NCBI GenBank assembly: GCA_003427395.1
Contig: BFEA01000049.1
Coordinates: 647,425 to 688,194, forward strand
DNA from: Chara braunii
Taxonomy: Eukaryota > Streptophyta > Charophyceae > Charales > Characeae
Length of the DNA: 40,770 nt
Reading direction: 5' to 3'
Both the position numbers and the translations under genes were made by a program. Position 1 is the first letter of the stretch. Every line of letters starts with the position of its first letter. Shown here piece after piece: positions 9,473-19,556 of this stretch. Below the pieces are notes generated by a model that was given only the letters and a program-made list of their open reading frames with translations, searched no databases and was not told where the DNA came from.

Positions 9473-10294
9473 GTTGGCATAAGCCAATGGAGTAAAAATA
9501 TATATATATATATATATACAGCTAAAGCGCCAAGTGGCGCTCGTAGAGCAGAGAGGGATTTGCAGTCCCGGGAAGGAGAAAACAGGCGCCCATTTTCAAG
9601 GCGCCAGGTTGTTTCCAGGTAAGTTGTGGTTTTATTTTTTTTTAATTTCTTTTTCTTCTTCTTTTGTTTCTTTTTGGGTGTTACTTCGTTCCCCCTCCCC
9701 GTTCGTAATCGTTGAGGCACAACCAACAGGGAAAACGGGGAGGGGTTGGAACGAGCAACCTAAGGACTTAAAAAAAAAAAAAAAAAAAAAAGCAAACAAA
9801 ACAATAGTCTTTTCAGACTGTGAGGGAGCACAAAGGCTCCCACTTCGTTTTGAACAGATGAGTGTGGCCACGAGATCTTGAGATTTTGCGGCTCACAATG
9901 CACACACGGAGAAACTGTGGGAGTTAAGTGGAAAGGGAGAAAGAAAGAAATGGGAGGATGAGAGAGAGGAGGACCTACTCCTCCCGACCTGCCAGCTGCC
10001 TCCCTGTTGTCAAGGGGGGGAAAGAAGAAAAAGAAAAAAAAAGAAAAAAAAAGAAAAAAAAAAAACGAGAAACGAAATCTGATTTTTTTGAAAATCTGTA
10101 TTTTTCGGTTTGCGCCACTATTTTTTTGGTGGCGTAAACCAATTTTGTCGGCCTTGAAAATTTTTCTGTAGGTAGCCAGACACCTAGGCCATGCGTGTGA
10201 ATGTTTTCGGATTTTTTTATGTGGCGAATATTTCTATAAAAATCATCAAAGTCAGGGTACTTTTTGCACCCCGCTCTGAGCCTGTCGGGATTTG
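9473..10294. other. Insertion interior: low-complexity A/T and purine tracts
   Basis: Holds (TA)n at 9498-9519, a long T-rich tract 9630-9675, a poly(A) run 9769-9791 and an A/G tract 10021-10070. A hairpin GGTTTGCGCCAC/GTGGCGTAAACC (10107-10140, one mismatch) encloses a T-run. A CAGGTAAGT splice-donor motif is at 9616. Open frames across this region are translated low complexity; I see no gene. Confidence 0.4.
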
Positions 10295-10807
10295 AACTCG
10301 TGAATTTTCACGAGTTGTTTCCCTACCTCTCCCAATTTGACAACTGCCATCCCCGTTTTCAGGGGAGGGCAGGGAGAAAAGAGAAAAGAAGGTAGAAGGA
10401 GAGAAAAGGAAAAAGAAAAAGCCACGGCCACGAATGTGGCCGCGACTACGATCAGATACATGCCAAACTGGCCTGAATGTGACTCAGGCCAGAGGCTGGG
10501 GAGTTGAAGAGGTGGTGAGGGGAACTTGGTTGGAAACAACCATTTTCCTGCTGAACCTGCACTCAGTGTGGGGCTGAGTACAGGGAAAAGGGAGAAAAAG
10601 AGGGTGGCAGTTAAGTACAACTGCCACCCTAAGTGTGTGGCTGAGGTGAGACAACCTCAGTCCGTTGATCTGGCTCAGATCAACGGCCCTAGGCAAGTGA
10701 CGAATTTTGCCTGGGGGCAGCTGAGGCTGTTGCTGCCCTCCTCAGCCACTACAAAAGAGGCAGCTGCCTCACACTTGCCTCCAGCTGCCAGTGTGCGACA
10801 GCACACT
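10295..10807. repeat. Dense cluster of short perfect hairpins
   Basis: Non-overlapping perfect inverted repeats follow one another. AACTCGTGAA pairs across 2 bases (10295-10316); CGGCCAC across 4 (10425-10442); GGCCTGA across 7 (10470-10490). AGGGTGGCAGTT pairs across 6 (10601-10630); CTGAGGT across 6 (10641-10660); CCGTTGATCT across 5 (10662-10686). GAGGCAGCTGCCTC is a perfect palindrome (10757-10770), and AGTGTGC pairs across 4 (10790-10807). There is no conserved coding signal, and reading frames in all phases are open only by GC composition. Function unknown. Confidence 0.75.
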
Positions 10808-11216
10808 TGCCTCATCGCTGGAGTGCTGGAAAGGAGGCAGGAGTGTTGTCGGCGAAGCTGGAGGACTGCGGAGGAGCGCGACAAAGGAGGAGACAGCCAT
10901 AGCCTTGGATGGAGCACTCTGCTCCACCCCTTGGCAGGCTGGTCTCAAGGGGGACTCTGCGGCAACATGGTGAGGAGCGGCAGCGGAGCGTGGCAAGGAG
11001 CGACGGGGAGCACGACAATTGGTGGAGGTGTGCCGACCGATATTTTCGGCATTTTTGTGGGGTTATGCTGCCGAAATACCGCGACGTCGGTGCGACACCT
11101 TTATTTTGAGGGGTGACATTGCTGTTTTCACGGCACGTCAGCGACACTTTGTTTTGAAGAGTGACGGTGCCGTTTTCACGGCACAGTAGTATAGCGCGGC
11201 GCAGCGTCGCCTTTTT
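10808..11216. other. Insertion interior between the hairpin cluster and the tandem array
   Basis: GC-rich sequence with frames open on both strands but no recognisable protein. Positions about 11108-11190 hold two diverged copies of a unit with GTGAC.(T/G)TGC..TTTTCACGGCAC, which shares the ACGGCAC motif with the array that follows and looks like its decayed edge. Confidence 0.4.
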
Positions 11217-11880
11217 GGGGTGGTACGGCACGGCGAAGCGTCGTCGTCTTTTTACGGTGGTACGGCACAACGAAGCGCCGCTGTCTTTTTACGGTGGTAC
11301 GGCACAGCGAAGTGCCGCCGTCTTTTTGCGGTGGTACGGCACGGCGAAGCGCTGCCGTTTTTTTTTACTGTGGTACGGCACGACGAAGCGCCGCCATCTT
11401 TTTACGGTNNNNNNNNNNNNNNNNNNNNNNNNNNNNNNNNNNNNNNNNNNNNNNNNNNNNNNNNNNNNNNNNNNNNNNNNNNNATCTTTTTACGGTGGTG
11501 CGGCACAGCGAAGCGCCGCCGTCTTTTTGCGGTGGTACGGCACGGCGAAGCGCTGCCGTTTTTTTTTACTGTGGTACGACACGGCGAAGCGTTGCCGTTT
11601 TTTTTACGGTGGTAAGGCACAACAAAGCGCCGCAGTCTTTTTGCGGTGGTACGACACGGCGAAGCGCTGCCGTGTTTTTTTTACTGTGGTACGGCACGGC
11701 GAAGAGCTGCCGTTTTTTTTACGGTGGTACGGCACGGCGAAGCGCCGCCGTCTTTTGCGGTGGTACGGCATGGCGAACCGTTTTCTTTTTTTTTTACGGT
11801 GGTAGGACACGGTGAAGCGCTGCTCTTTGTTTTTTTTTTTTTCGGTGGTACGACACGGCGAAGCGCTGCCGTTTTTTTTT
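11217..11880 (+). repeat. Tandem array of ~37-40-bp hairpin-plus-T-run units
   Basis: At least 14 units are visible, each starting GTGGTACGGCAC and ending in a run of 5 to 13 T followed by ACG, GCG or ACT. A typical unit holds ACGGCA...TGCCGT (6-bp arms) or CGGCGAAGCGCCG (5-bp stem, 3-base loop) before the T-run. Units ending in TTTTTGCG are followed by units ending in TTTTTTTACT at least three times (11293, about 11500, about 11606), which suggests a higher-order repeat. A 75-base gap interrupts it. Similar Val-Val-Arg-His peptides appear in every frame, which argues against coding. Confidence 0.85.
11409..11483. other. Assembly gap of 75 N inside the tandem array
   Basis: The sequence is unknown. 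The left flank ends and the right flank begins within the same repeat unit (CATCTTTTTACGGT on the left; ATCTTTTTACGGTGG on the right), so the true copy number is unknown and the flanks could overlap. Confidence 0.98.
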
Positions 11881-13965
11881 ACAAGGATTCGGCACGACAA
11901 TGGAATTGCGGCACGATGGTGGGACGTGAGTGGGCGGCGCATCGACCATTGGGAGCACGTGGCACTTGCGGTTTTGACACCAGGTAGTGTTATTATTTTT
12001 TTGGAGAGCGTGGTGAGAGCGGTTTCGGCAGTTGGGACCATTCGATGCTACAAGCGGTAGTGCGGACCACTTGGGACCACTTGGGATCAGTTGGGATCGA
12101 CGCAGGATGCAGTGGATTTTTTTGGGACGAGTGCGACTCGCCATCTTAGCACTTAGGACTGCCGCGAGTGAAACTTGCGAGTCGGTAACAGATTGGGACA
12201 AGCAGTTGGCCCAAGACTTACCTCGGGACTGCGGTTTTTTCGGCGACGGGTATATGTTACTTGGCTTTCTTGAGTGAGCCACAGCGCGTTTGACACCACT
12301 TCACTCAAGGTCAGTCAGTGGACGACTCGGACTCCCTTCACACCTGTGTGCACCCACACCCTTTCACTTTGAATGTTCAAAAGAAAAGGTTGAGTGGGGT
12401 TGTGGGCGTCGTGCACGAGTGAAAAGGTGGGTCTGACGTGAGTAGTGAGACTTGGCTTGTCTATGAAAGTGTGACAGAATGCTATTTGGCAAAATGACGA
12501 AGAGTTTCGCCTCCTTACCTTTTTTTTCCTTTCGTCAGTGAGCTGGGTGAACTTGCTTGTTATTTTTGAAGGATAATCGATGGGTGCCGTGAGAAAAGGA
12601 ATCTTGAAAATAGAAAGAGAATCAAAGCATAATGAATTCAACTTTTCCCTAGGAAACCCGTTCTATCCTGATCGACCCTCTTATTTGCGCCTGTCCGAAT
12701 GAGTCTTTATCTCTCGCTCTTGACTTTTCTTTTCGTCCAAGTTACCTTGAGTTAAAAAAACAAGAACAGTTAAAACCTTCTTGTGGTGAACACATTCCCA
12801 TCTTTCAAGGAAGCATTTGGGGCGGGGGTTTGTTGCTTTAGGAGTTAGCCCTATTATCGACCCAGAGTGGACCGTTTCTACGGGGGGGGGTACTTTGCCG
12901 ATTCGGTGGAGACGGCCCGACTTCTGAGATCCGAGTCTTGTGCTCGGACGAGGAGGAGGAGTACCCCAGACCACTTCCTAGAGGGTGAGGCATGCAACCC
13001 ATCAAGCAATGCACCTGATCAAGAATCATCTGCAAAGCAGCCTGTCATCGAAAAGATTAGGAACGTACGGCGACAAGTGTGTGCATGTCTAATCTTAGGT
13101 CGATTGTAGGTTGGAATGAATGACTTTGGCAGCGTATCTCATCAAGTCAAACCCAAGACAGCCGACTACCGTGTCGGGTGCATCTATGTGATTGTCGGAA
13201 GACGACTCCTCATTGGCGGCTATATGATTTTTGCGGAGTTCGACCCGGGATGGTCGGGTTTTATTTTGATATTGAGCTATTGGATGTATTGCATGATGAT
13301 TCAAATTATTTTGTTTGTTATTTCTGATTGAATGTACTTTTCTATCAACTGCAGCCGATTCCTTAAATATATGTGGGTGATATAAATTTCTTTTGAGTTG
13401 TATGTTAAAGGGACTAGGATACTGTGGGTTTCACGCTTAGTTGAGACCGTCCTAGTCGATCGGCGTACACTTTGTTCCTAGGAGATCAGCGCCCTAAGGA
13501 ACGAACGATGCTCGGGTCCACTCGGCGTTAACCAAACGTATCTATACTACAGCGAACGAGCAAACACCCTCGGCCGACTCACCTCTGCAATTGCATCTAA
13601 AAGCTTTCGCACGTGGGTCGGTAGCTCGGTAGGGATACGCCCCTAAGGGTGGTGACAGCCCCTTAGGGAAACAAGTTGTGCCGCGCGGGAACCTATCCTG
13701 TCGTAGGACACCACGGGATGTACAATTGGCGCACCCGGTTAGAGCGGCGAAGGAACGACGCGACCTCACACCCGTCTCGACGGTTAGCGAGATTATTTCG
13801 CGTCGTTCTCAAGTTGTCTCTTATGTTGTGTTTTTGTTTAACTCCTGCGTGACATGGCCGGGAGGGCTTCCACCTCTGCGGAAGAAAAGGCGGGGGCCGA
13901 TGCGCTCGACAACGGGTCCGGGCCCGGTGTCCGGTGTCTGGATATCCGGGTCCAGGGCAACCATG
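11881..13965. other. Right part of the hAT-like insertion, no recognised gene
   Basis: Contains short repeats of GGGACCA/GGGATCA (12035-12100) and no clear transposase. Two plus-strand frames at 12867-13109 and 13116-13331 are open but match nothing I know; they could be relics of a transposase C-terminus, which I cannot support. The last 500 bases are GC-richer, with a CCCTAAGG/CCTTAGGG inverted pair (13642-13669). The final 70 bases hold TCCGG/CCGG motifs typical of the subterminal zone. Confidence 0.35.
13940..13965 (-). repeat. Right terminal inverted repeat
   Basis: Read inward on the minus strand it begins CATGGTTGCCCTGGACCCGG, matching the left end CATGGTTGTC at 9 of the first 10 bases. 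It is followed immediately by the target duplication ATTTATCC at 13966-13973. Confidence 0.7.
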
Positions 13966-14849
13966 ATTTATCCCATAACCAAGGTTTCGTTTTCTGTAAC
14001 AATCTTCTCATGGTGCAACTATAATGGAAAAGACTCTCACAAACTTCCTATAATAGCTAGCAAGTCCTAAGAAGGATCGCAGTTCAGTGACAGTCTTGGG
14101 TCTGGGCCAATCTCTGATTGTTGTATTTTTTTTTTCTTTTGGCCTTAGTCCTTCCTCATTTACTATGTGCTTAGGATTTAACTTATAGTTTCCTTCTCCA
14201 AATTTCCCTAGAACCATTCATAGGTGTTTCTCATGGTCTTCCAACGTCTTATTGTAGAAGAGGATGTCGTCGAGATACACTACTACAAATTGATCTAGCC
14301 ACTGCCTAAACAGTTTATTTATTGACCTCTGAATGGTTGCAGGGGCGTTAGTCAACCCAAAAGGCATGACAACAAACTCGTACTGTCCATACCTTGTTGT
14401 GAATGCCGTCTTATGTTGATCTCTGGGTGCCAACTCGGTCTGGTGGTATCCGGACTTCATATCAATCTTAAGTACTTGCAACCCTGCAGTTGATCGAGAA
14501 GATCGTCAATACGAGGGAGAGGTTCCACATTCTTAATAATAACGAAATTGAGTCCTCGATAGTCAATACACAATCTAAGTTCACCTTCCTTTTTAGGTAC
14601 GAATAAAACAGGGGCACCGTAGGGAGAGGAACTCGGTTGAATCCATTATTTTTCGATAAGTTCTTGCAGTTGTTTCCTTAGTTCTTTCAATTCCCTCTTG
14701 AACATTTGGTAGATCGGTCCTTTGGGAATCTTACTTCCAGGAATGATTTCGATAATGTGCTTTATAACATGGTCAGTTACTCCCGTTGGTTTAGTCTGCA
14801 AATCCTTGTATTCATCAAGTAGTTTATCGATAGAAGGAGGACGAGACAA
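13966..14849 (-). pseudogene. Gypsy-2 reverse transcriptase (N-terminal two thirds)
   Basis: From 14849 downward: a leader with KPTGVTDHVIKHIIEI, PIYQMFKRELKELRKQLQELIEK, a TAG/TAA-broken join near 14646, then a block with APVLFVPKK and LCIDYRGLN, then [39 protein letters not shown] (the YLDD catalytic box) and LRSFLGLASYYRKFV. At least three frame breaks occur (about 14645, 14480, 14218 and near 14005). The gene runs into the target duplication at 13966-13973 and continues on the far side of the insertion at 7904. The RT family copies element RNA into DNA in virus-like particles. Confidence 0.88.
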
Positions 14850-14864
14850 AGAACACTCACCGAC

Positions 14865-15372
14865 TCATTTAACGAGTACCATCATTACGTCCTGTGCCAA
14901 CTTTTTTTTCGTGACCATACTTCGAAAAGTAGGTAGACTCGTACAAGGAAAAGACAGTGATGAGTCAGAACCAGACTTGGAAAACAATTTAATTGACTCT
15001 AACTTGGATTTTTCATCCCTTAGTTTGACAATCTTGTCCTTGGACTTGACTTCTGGGTCGTCCTCCTTGTGCCAATCCATTCCCATAATCATAATGAAAG
15101 CCAGATTATTTTCTATTAGGAAGGTTACTTCATGCAAGTTTTTTTTCCTTCCTTGATTCCGAAATAACATTTAACACGACCAACAAACTAAGAGATAGTG
15201 ATCGTGCTCTTATCAGCAAGCATAGACGTGGCAGGTCTCGAAAGGTCATGCACTTTCATTCCAAGATGCAACTTACACATTGCCTTTTTCTGAGATATAG
15301 GACCGAGTTCAACCTGAATCTAATAATGCACCTACGCGGGTGCGCACAATCTTTACGTTTGCAATCATCAAT
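14865..15372 (-). pseudogene. Gypsy-2 aspartic protease region
   Basis: The active-site pattern ALLDSG is encoded around 15313-15330 on the minus strand and is directly followed by an in-frame TGA (15310-15312), after which TRSYIS continues the family pattern. Downstream, an open frame from 15170 carries FLIENNLAFIMIMGMDWHKE, which corresponds to the end of the protease fold (ILGMDWL-type). The linker to RT (VKSKDKIVKLRDEKSK...) follows. The frame is not continuous between the two parts. The protease would have cleaved the polyprotein. Confidence 0.7.
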
Positions 15373-16609
15373 TAACCTTTAGACTTAGTTTTCTTAGCCC
15401 ATGAACTCTTTAACGCTATGAGTTCACAACCAAGTTCATCAAGGGAATCACCCAACGTGACAGAACACAAGACTTTGTCAGGGTGTTCTGGGTGACGGGC
15501 CGAAGAAGAGTCATCCTCTGCCTTGCGAATCAGGGGGTTGAAAGGGGTTGTAGGCGCCTTACCTTTGTCTAAACCGTCCAACTCAGTAGGAGCAGATGCT
15601 ACTCCTACTGGCTGCTCCCTTTTGGGTTCCGGATGAGGGGACACCATGCAATTATGTGTCCCAAAGTGCCACACTTTAGGCACTTTAGGCATTGCCTGTT
15701 ATCCATTTGCCCTTGCTATTCCTTCTGGGTGAGGTCGATCTTTTCCCAGGGTCGGCCAGACGCAGTGCCAGAATGCTCCGAAAAGGAGTGTGACCTCCTC
15801 TTCCTATATCCTCCTTCGTTGGTGCCACTCTTGTTGGCGACCATGGTGGTGACATTACCCTTTCCAGACTCACCGCCATGACTTGCTTCGCCCCCTGCCT
15901 CTTCGAGGGGTAATCTTTCAACAATCTCGTCGTCGAAGACGACGAGAGTGTGGTCTTAGCGCTTTTGCCACCACAGGACTCTCTTTCCATTTTCGTACCC
16001 ACCCGATGGTCCACCTCTCACTACATTAGCGTAGGTCCCTTTGACCTGCGCGGTCATCTGCTCTCTCTGGAGGGCAAGATTGCGAAACTGCCGATAATTA
16101 TGCTTCCCAGACTTGGTCTCCGCCACGAGCTGTCCGCATATAGGCTCGACAATGCGCACAAATAGATATAAAGGATTTGGTTGAACTACAAGTTCAGTCC
16201 AAGTACCTGCAAAAGACGATCAACTTCATGTGACAAGGCATGTGACAAGGCATCGACAATGGTCCAACGCCTCTGGCTAATCATGGTGAGTTCATTAAAG
16301 GCCTTGTCGACCGTCGTCTTGTCAAGAATCTCTCCTTAATTTTCTAGAGAAATTCCTGTAGAGTCATGGTTTTCGCCCACTCACCCACGTCTTCGAAGCC
16401 AACAACATTGGACTCAGACAATACCCACACCTTCGCAACTTCTCCCGAACATGAAGTGGAGAAGATCTTTGGTTCGACAGGAGCGGTACTATAGTAGGTC
16501 TGGATTTCGACAATCCAAAGCAACAAGTGTTCCCCCCTCTTACTGTTATATGTGAAAGGCAATTGCATCTTATGTTATGATCCTGGCCAATTTCGAGATA
16601 CACATCCAT
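15373..16609 (-). pseudogene. Gypsy-2 gag with zinc knuckle, fragmented
   Basis: The N-terminal part (16568-16344) contains PFTYNSKRGEHLLLWI and TAPVEPKIFSTSCSGEVAKVWV, a recognisable retrotransposon gag pattern. The middle (16159-15956) and basic part (16014-15685) are in different frames. A CCHC knuckle, CLKCGTLGHIIAWC (spacing C-x2-C-x4-H-x4-C), can be read at about 15641-15685. The C-terminal part (15692-15372) is hydrophilic and ends near 15372. Several stops lie between the pieces. Gag would have formed the particle shell and bound RNA. Confidence 0.7.
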
Positions 16610-17643
16610 CAGATAGTATAATGCTGTCCAATTGTAGAAAGAAATGAATGAACTTGAGAGGAGAGAGAGGATTAGAAGAAGAAGAAGAAGTAAGAAAGAA
16701 GAAGAAGATGATGTACACCAGCATAGACAAATGACAAGGCTCTTCTTCTTCGCCCAACAATCTCCTCCTCCTTATCTCCCCCTCCTCTTATTCATACAAG
16801 AAATAATAATACAACGTTGAATAGCTGATCCAAAATCAATGTCCGAGTCCCTCTTCTACTGCATGTATCACTTGAGGTCCACTATAGCCATGGCCGCCTC
16901 CCCACTCTTCACTCTCATAGGCCGAGGCTATGGCGGACTACTAGGCCTTGCCCAGATGCCCAAAGGACAACCCAAAGCAGCTATGGCTGCACTAGCTCAG
17001 GCCGCCATGCCCAACCCTGCCTTGAAGCTTCTTGGTGTGGCTCTCCCCAGTTGGGGACTCCCTGCTGCAGCGCCCACCAAGGTGATGAAGATGGCTGCCT
17101 CCATAGTCAGGTAAGTACCCTTGGCGATCCTCCCCCTTCCTTCCTTCTTCCTCCCTCGTGTCCTTCTCCTTCCTCCCCAGCAGCGCTGCTCCAGCATGGC
17201 GCTCCTCCAACCAGCGCTCCACCAGTGTCTCGCCAAACTTGCACACCGAAAAAGAGGCCGGACTCTCCGCCCGACCGGAAGATATAGCGGCCTGCTTTGC
17301 CTCTTGGGCGGTGACTTCCAGGCCGCTTGGCCTTCCAAGCAACCGGTACCTCCTCCCTTTCGGAGGGAAACATCATTGCAGACTCTGATATTGCCCGTAC
17401 AGGCCCTAGACCCAGACTGGTTGAACTGGTATCCACCTAGACCTAACCTACAACTACTGGGCCTCTAAAAATGCCACTTTTGTCTTCTTCTGCTCGGCCT
17501 CCAGTACCCGCACATCTACCCTTCAGGGTGCGGTACCAGCCTACCCGCTACTTGAGTGTTTTTCCTGCTGCAATCCCTCAATGTCACGACCACAGGTAAG
17601 TACCGGCCCTGAGGGCCCAATGAACGAGCAATTGCCCTTGCGG
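16610..17643. other. Region between gypsy elements; possible 5' leader/LTR of element 2
   Basis: Minus-strand leader of gypsy-2 is expected here, but no LTR pair was found. Contains a GAA/AAG-rich purine tract (16655-16708). A plus-strand frame 16839-17114 (91 codons, Ala/Pro-rich, with a start at 16839) ends soon after CAGGTAAGT at 17108; it resembles no protein I know. 16890-17110 encodes no motif. A second CAGGTAAGT lies at 17593. Frames on both strands between 16990 and 17470 overlap and are probably composition effects. Confidence 0.35.
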
Positions 17644-17727
17644 GCCACACACACACTCAAGCCAACCAGCACTCAGACAGGCACGGCCACACACACACTC
17701 AAGCCAACCAGCACTCAGACAGTCATG
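17644..17727. repeat. 42-bp tandem duplication
   Basis: 17644-17685 and 17686-17727 are nearly identical (differing only in the last bases, GGCACG versus GTCATG). Each contains (CA)n followed by AGCCAACCAGCACTCAGACA. It lies in the putative 3' LTR side of gypsy-1. Confidence 0.85.
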
Positions 17728-17841
17728 CAGTCCAACAAGCGTGCACACACAGACTTAGTAGCAAGCGGGAAACTCAACAGGGCATTCACTCGATGGGAAA
17801 AACTCAGAAATCAGCTACGTGTTTAAGTCCATGTTTGGACA

Positions 17842-17863
17842 GGTCATCACACTACTCCCCCCT
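17842..17863 (-). promoter_or_regulatory. Candidate polypurine tract and start of gypsy-1 3' LTR
   Basis: On the minus strand GAGGGGGGAG (17854-17863) is followed after TAG by TGTGATGACC (from 17851). This is the layout of a plus-strand priming site next to an LTR starting with TG. No matching 5' LTR start was found near 24000-24700, so this is tentative. Confidence 0.4.
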
Positions 17864-18047
17864 CAAGAGCGAGGTCCCTTCGAGCGAGTAACTCAGAGTC
17901 CTCGACAAACGCATCGTAAGCAAGCAAGGCAAAGAAGTTCCTAGAGTACTCTGTTGCAGTGAGTCTTGCAGAGATCTTAGGTACAACGTTAGTGGCGATT
18001 TGTCGCTCGTAGGCTTTGACAACGCGCGGTGCGCTGCGTAGCAGTTC

Positions 18048-18330
18048 CTATTTGGAGATCCAATACAGATCGTCTAATGGGTGATACATGAAGTGAACCT
18101 GGTACTGTCTGTTGCGTCTCTTCCCTACGTGTTGTTTGATTCTGTCTATCTCATGCCCGCCTTTGATCGCACAAGGGATCATGTCTTCGCGATAGTTGAA
18201 CGTCTTAGCATCACGGTGGAGGTCCAATTTCGATGCATGGAACACGGGGTATGTGCGCAGATGGGCTGGCACATCAACTACGTACGAAGGGCCAAAGTGG
18301 TCTTCGCCAATCACATCCACGGTCCGTAAT
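18048..18330 (-). pseudogene. Gypsy-1 integrase C-terminal, chromodomain-like tail
   Basis: About 90 codons contain GPSYVVDVPAHLRTYPVFHASKL, GHEIDRIKQH and RQYQVHFMYHPLDDLYW, matching in order the tail of gypsy-2 at 5814-6245. The family tail recognises chromatin and steers integration. A TAG follows the DLYWISK segment, with related residues (ELLRSAPRVVKAYERQ) after it, so the end is probably nonsense-truncated. Upstream, PLYYGPWM-type sequence is separated by another stop near 18329. Confidence 0.78.
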
Positions 18331-19492
18331 AGAGTGGGAGAAGTTTGCGAGAGACCCCTTCTTCTTCTGAGAATTCAGACATCTTGACCTAGACATAGCT
18401 TCCTACCTGAATGTCCGACGGTCGGCGCCCCTTGTTCGCGTGATGGATCATGGCATGCTGTCGCTTGGTCATGGCTGCAATGGCAGCCTTGAGCAAGCGA
18501 TCATACTTGGCCCTGAAGCTAGCCCTGCCGGGTGTTAAACCAGCTGGCTGCTCAGGGAATAGGTAGGAGAGCGGATTACGGATCTGTCAACCGAGATGCA
18601 GCCTGTTAGGTGCCATGTCGGTGGCAGAATGGATGGAGTTGTTGTACAACCCCCTAACGGAATACAACTCTTCATCCCATGTTTCCTGATCCGGGATAAT
18701 CAAAGAGCAGAAAAGTTGGAACACAGTCTGGTTGATTTCTTCAGCCAAACCGTTGGCTTCAGGGTGTCAGCCAGATGTCATACACAGCCTGATCCCCAGA
18801 TGAGACGTGAAGTCCTTCCATTCAGTACTAATGAAGCGCGGGCCCCGATCGCTTACGAGAGTCTTCGGGGTCCCGAACTGCAGAATGTACTTCTGTTGGA
18901 ACTCACGAATCACTAATTTTGTTGGGGCGTGCGGCGGCAAAGGGATCAGACGAAGAAACTTAGAGAATCGGTCAACAATCACCATGACTTGTGAGTAGCC
19001 GTTCTTACTTACCTTTCCCAAGTCGGTGAAATCAACGGAGACGGACTCCCCGGGACCATCGAGAATGGGAAGGGGTGCGAGTAACCCCATGGGCTTCTGT
19101 CTGCATGGTTTGATTCGTTGACAGACTTGACACTCAGCCACAAACTTTTCAGCAGTCCCTTTCATGCCAGACCAATCAAATTGTCGCAACAGATTTGCGT
19201 ATGTCTTTGCCATGCCGAAGTGTCCGCTCCGGCCATGAGCCAAATCCAGAAAGTGCGTGCGGGTAGGCTCATGGTTGGGCACACACAAACGGTCGTGGTT
19301 CCCGTAGCGACAGAAAATCAGTCCTCCATACTCGTGAAAATCAGGCTGACTGCTAGGGTCAGCCCGTAGCCGCTCAAGGATGGGACTAAGTTTCGGATCC
19401 TTGGCTGTCTGCTCTACGAGTTCCTCCTTCAGTTTCTTCCGGAGGTCATAGGATTTCACAAGGCAAGTCATGTACTCCGGGTGGCGAGACAA
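18331..19492 (-). pseudogene. Gypsy-1 integrase, broken by stop codons
   Basis: The open part (19492-18767, 241 codons) begins in the RNase H/integrase linker (SRHPEYM). It carries the zinc-binding domain (HFLDLAHGRSGHFG with CQVCQ), then ESVSVDFTDLG with the first catalytic Asp and TLVSDRGPRFISTEW with the second. A TGA stop after CMTSG replaces the aromatic residue that normally precedes HPE; the same frame then continues with HPEANGLAEE, holding the catalytic Glu. Further stops follow near 18570 and 18395. All three DDE residues are thus still encoded, but not in one frame. Integrase would insert the cDNA into the host genome. Confidence 0.85.
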
Positions 19493-19556
19493 TGCGTTAA
19501 CGACTCGATTATAACAACCCTTTTTGTGTCTCAGCTCAAAGTCAAAGATGTCAATT

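Larger units (their letters stand above)
7905..13965. mobile_element. hAT-type (8-bp TSD) DNA transposon insertion, apparently non-autonomous
   Basis: About 6.06 kb (a 75-base gap is included) lies inside the gypsy-2 pol gene. Flanks are the identical 8-mers ATTTATCC at 7897-7904 and 13966-13973. The ends form an imperfect terminal inverted repeat: CATGGTTGTCAACCGG on the left (7905-7920) and CATGGTTGCCCTGGACCCGG on the right when read inward on the minus strand. Both subterminal regions are rich in TCCGG/CCGGA motifs, as often seen in hAT ends, where transposase binds. An 8-bp duplication is the hAT hallmark. I find no transposase (no DDE or dimerisation-domain motif), so it is either non-autonomous or has lost its gene. 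Strand is undefined. Confidence 0.75.
5814..16609 (-). mobile_element. Ty3/gypsy LTR retrotransposon 2, degenerate and split by an insertion
   Basis: On the minus strand the parts occur in Ty3/gypsy order from high to low coordinate: gag with zinc knuckle (16609-15372), protease (about 15370-14865), reverse transcriptase (14849-13966), RNase H (7904-7169), integrase (about 7130-6591) and integrase C-terminal tail (6245-5814). RT before RNase H before integrase excludes copia. The element is interrupted at 7905-13965 by a foreign insertion with an 8-bp target duplication. Multiple stops and frameshifts make it inactive. LTR boundaries are not resolved, so the given limits are coding limits. 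Confidence 0.88.

Noticed and set aside
10526-11116. 196-codon plus-strand frame as a gene
   Set aside because: GC-rich hairpin region with frames open on both strands and no known domain.
11161-12041. Repetitive proteins with Val-Val-Arg-His motifs
   Set aside because: Similar peptides arise in several frames because the 37-40-bp unit is not a multiple of three, and the frame spans unknown bases; it is tandem DNA, not coding.
12867-13331. Transposase relic in the hAT-like insertion
   Set aside because: Two short frames without recognisable transposase motifs; not supportable from the sequence alone.
16839-17114. Exon ending at the CAGGTAAGT donor at 17108
   Set aside because: Ala/Pro-rich frame with no known domain and overlapping frames on the other strand; a donor motif alone is not enough.
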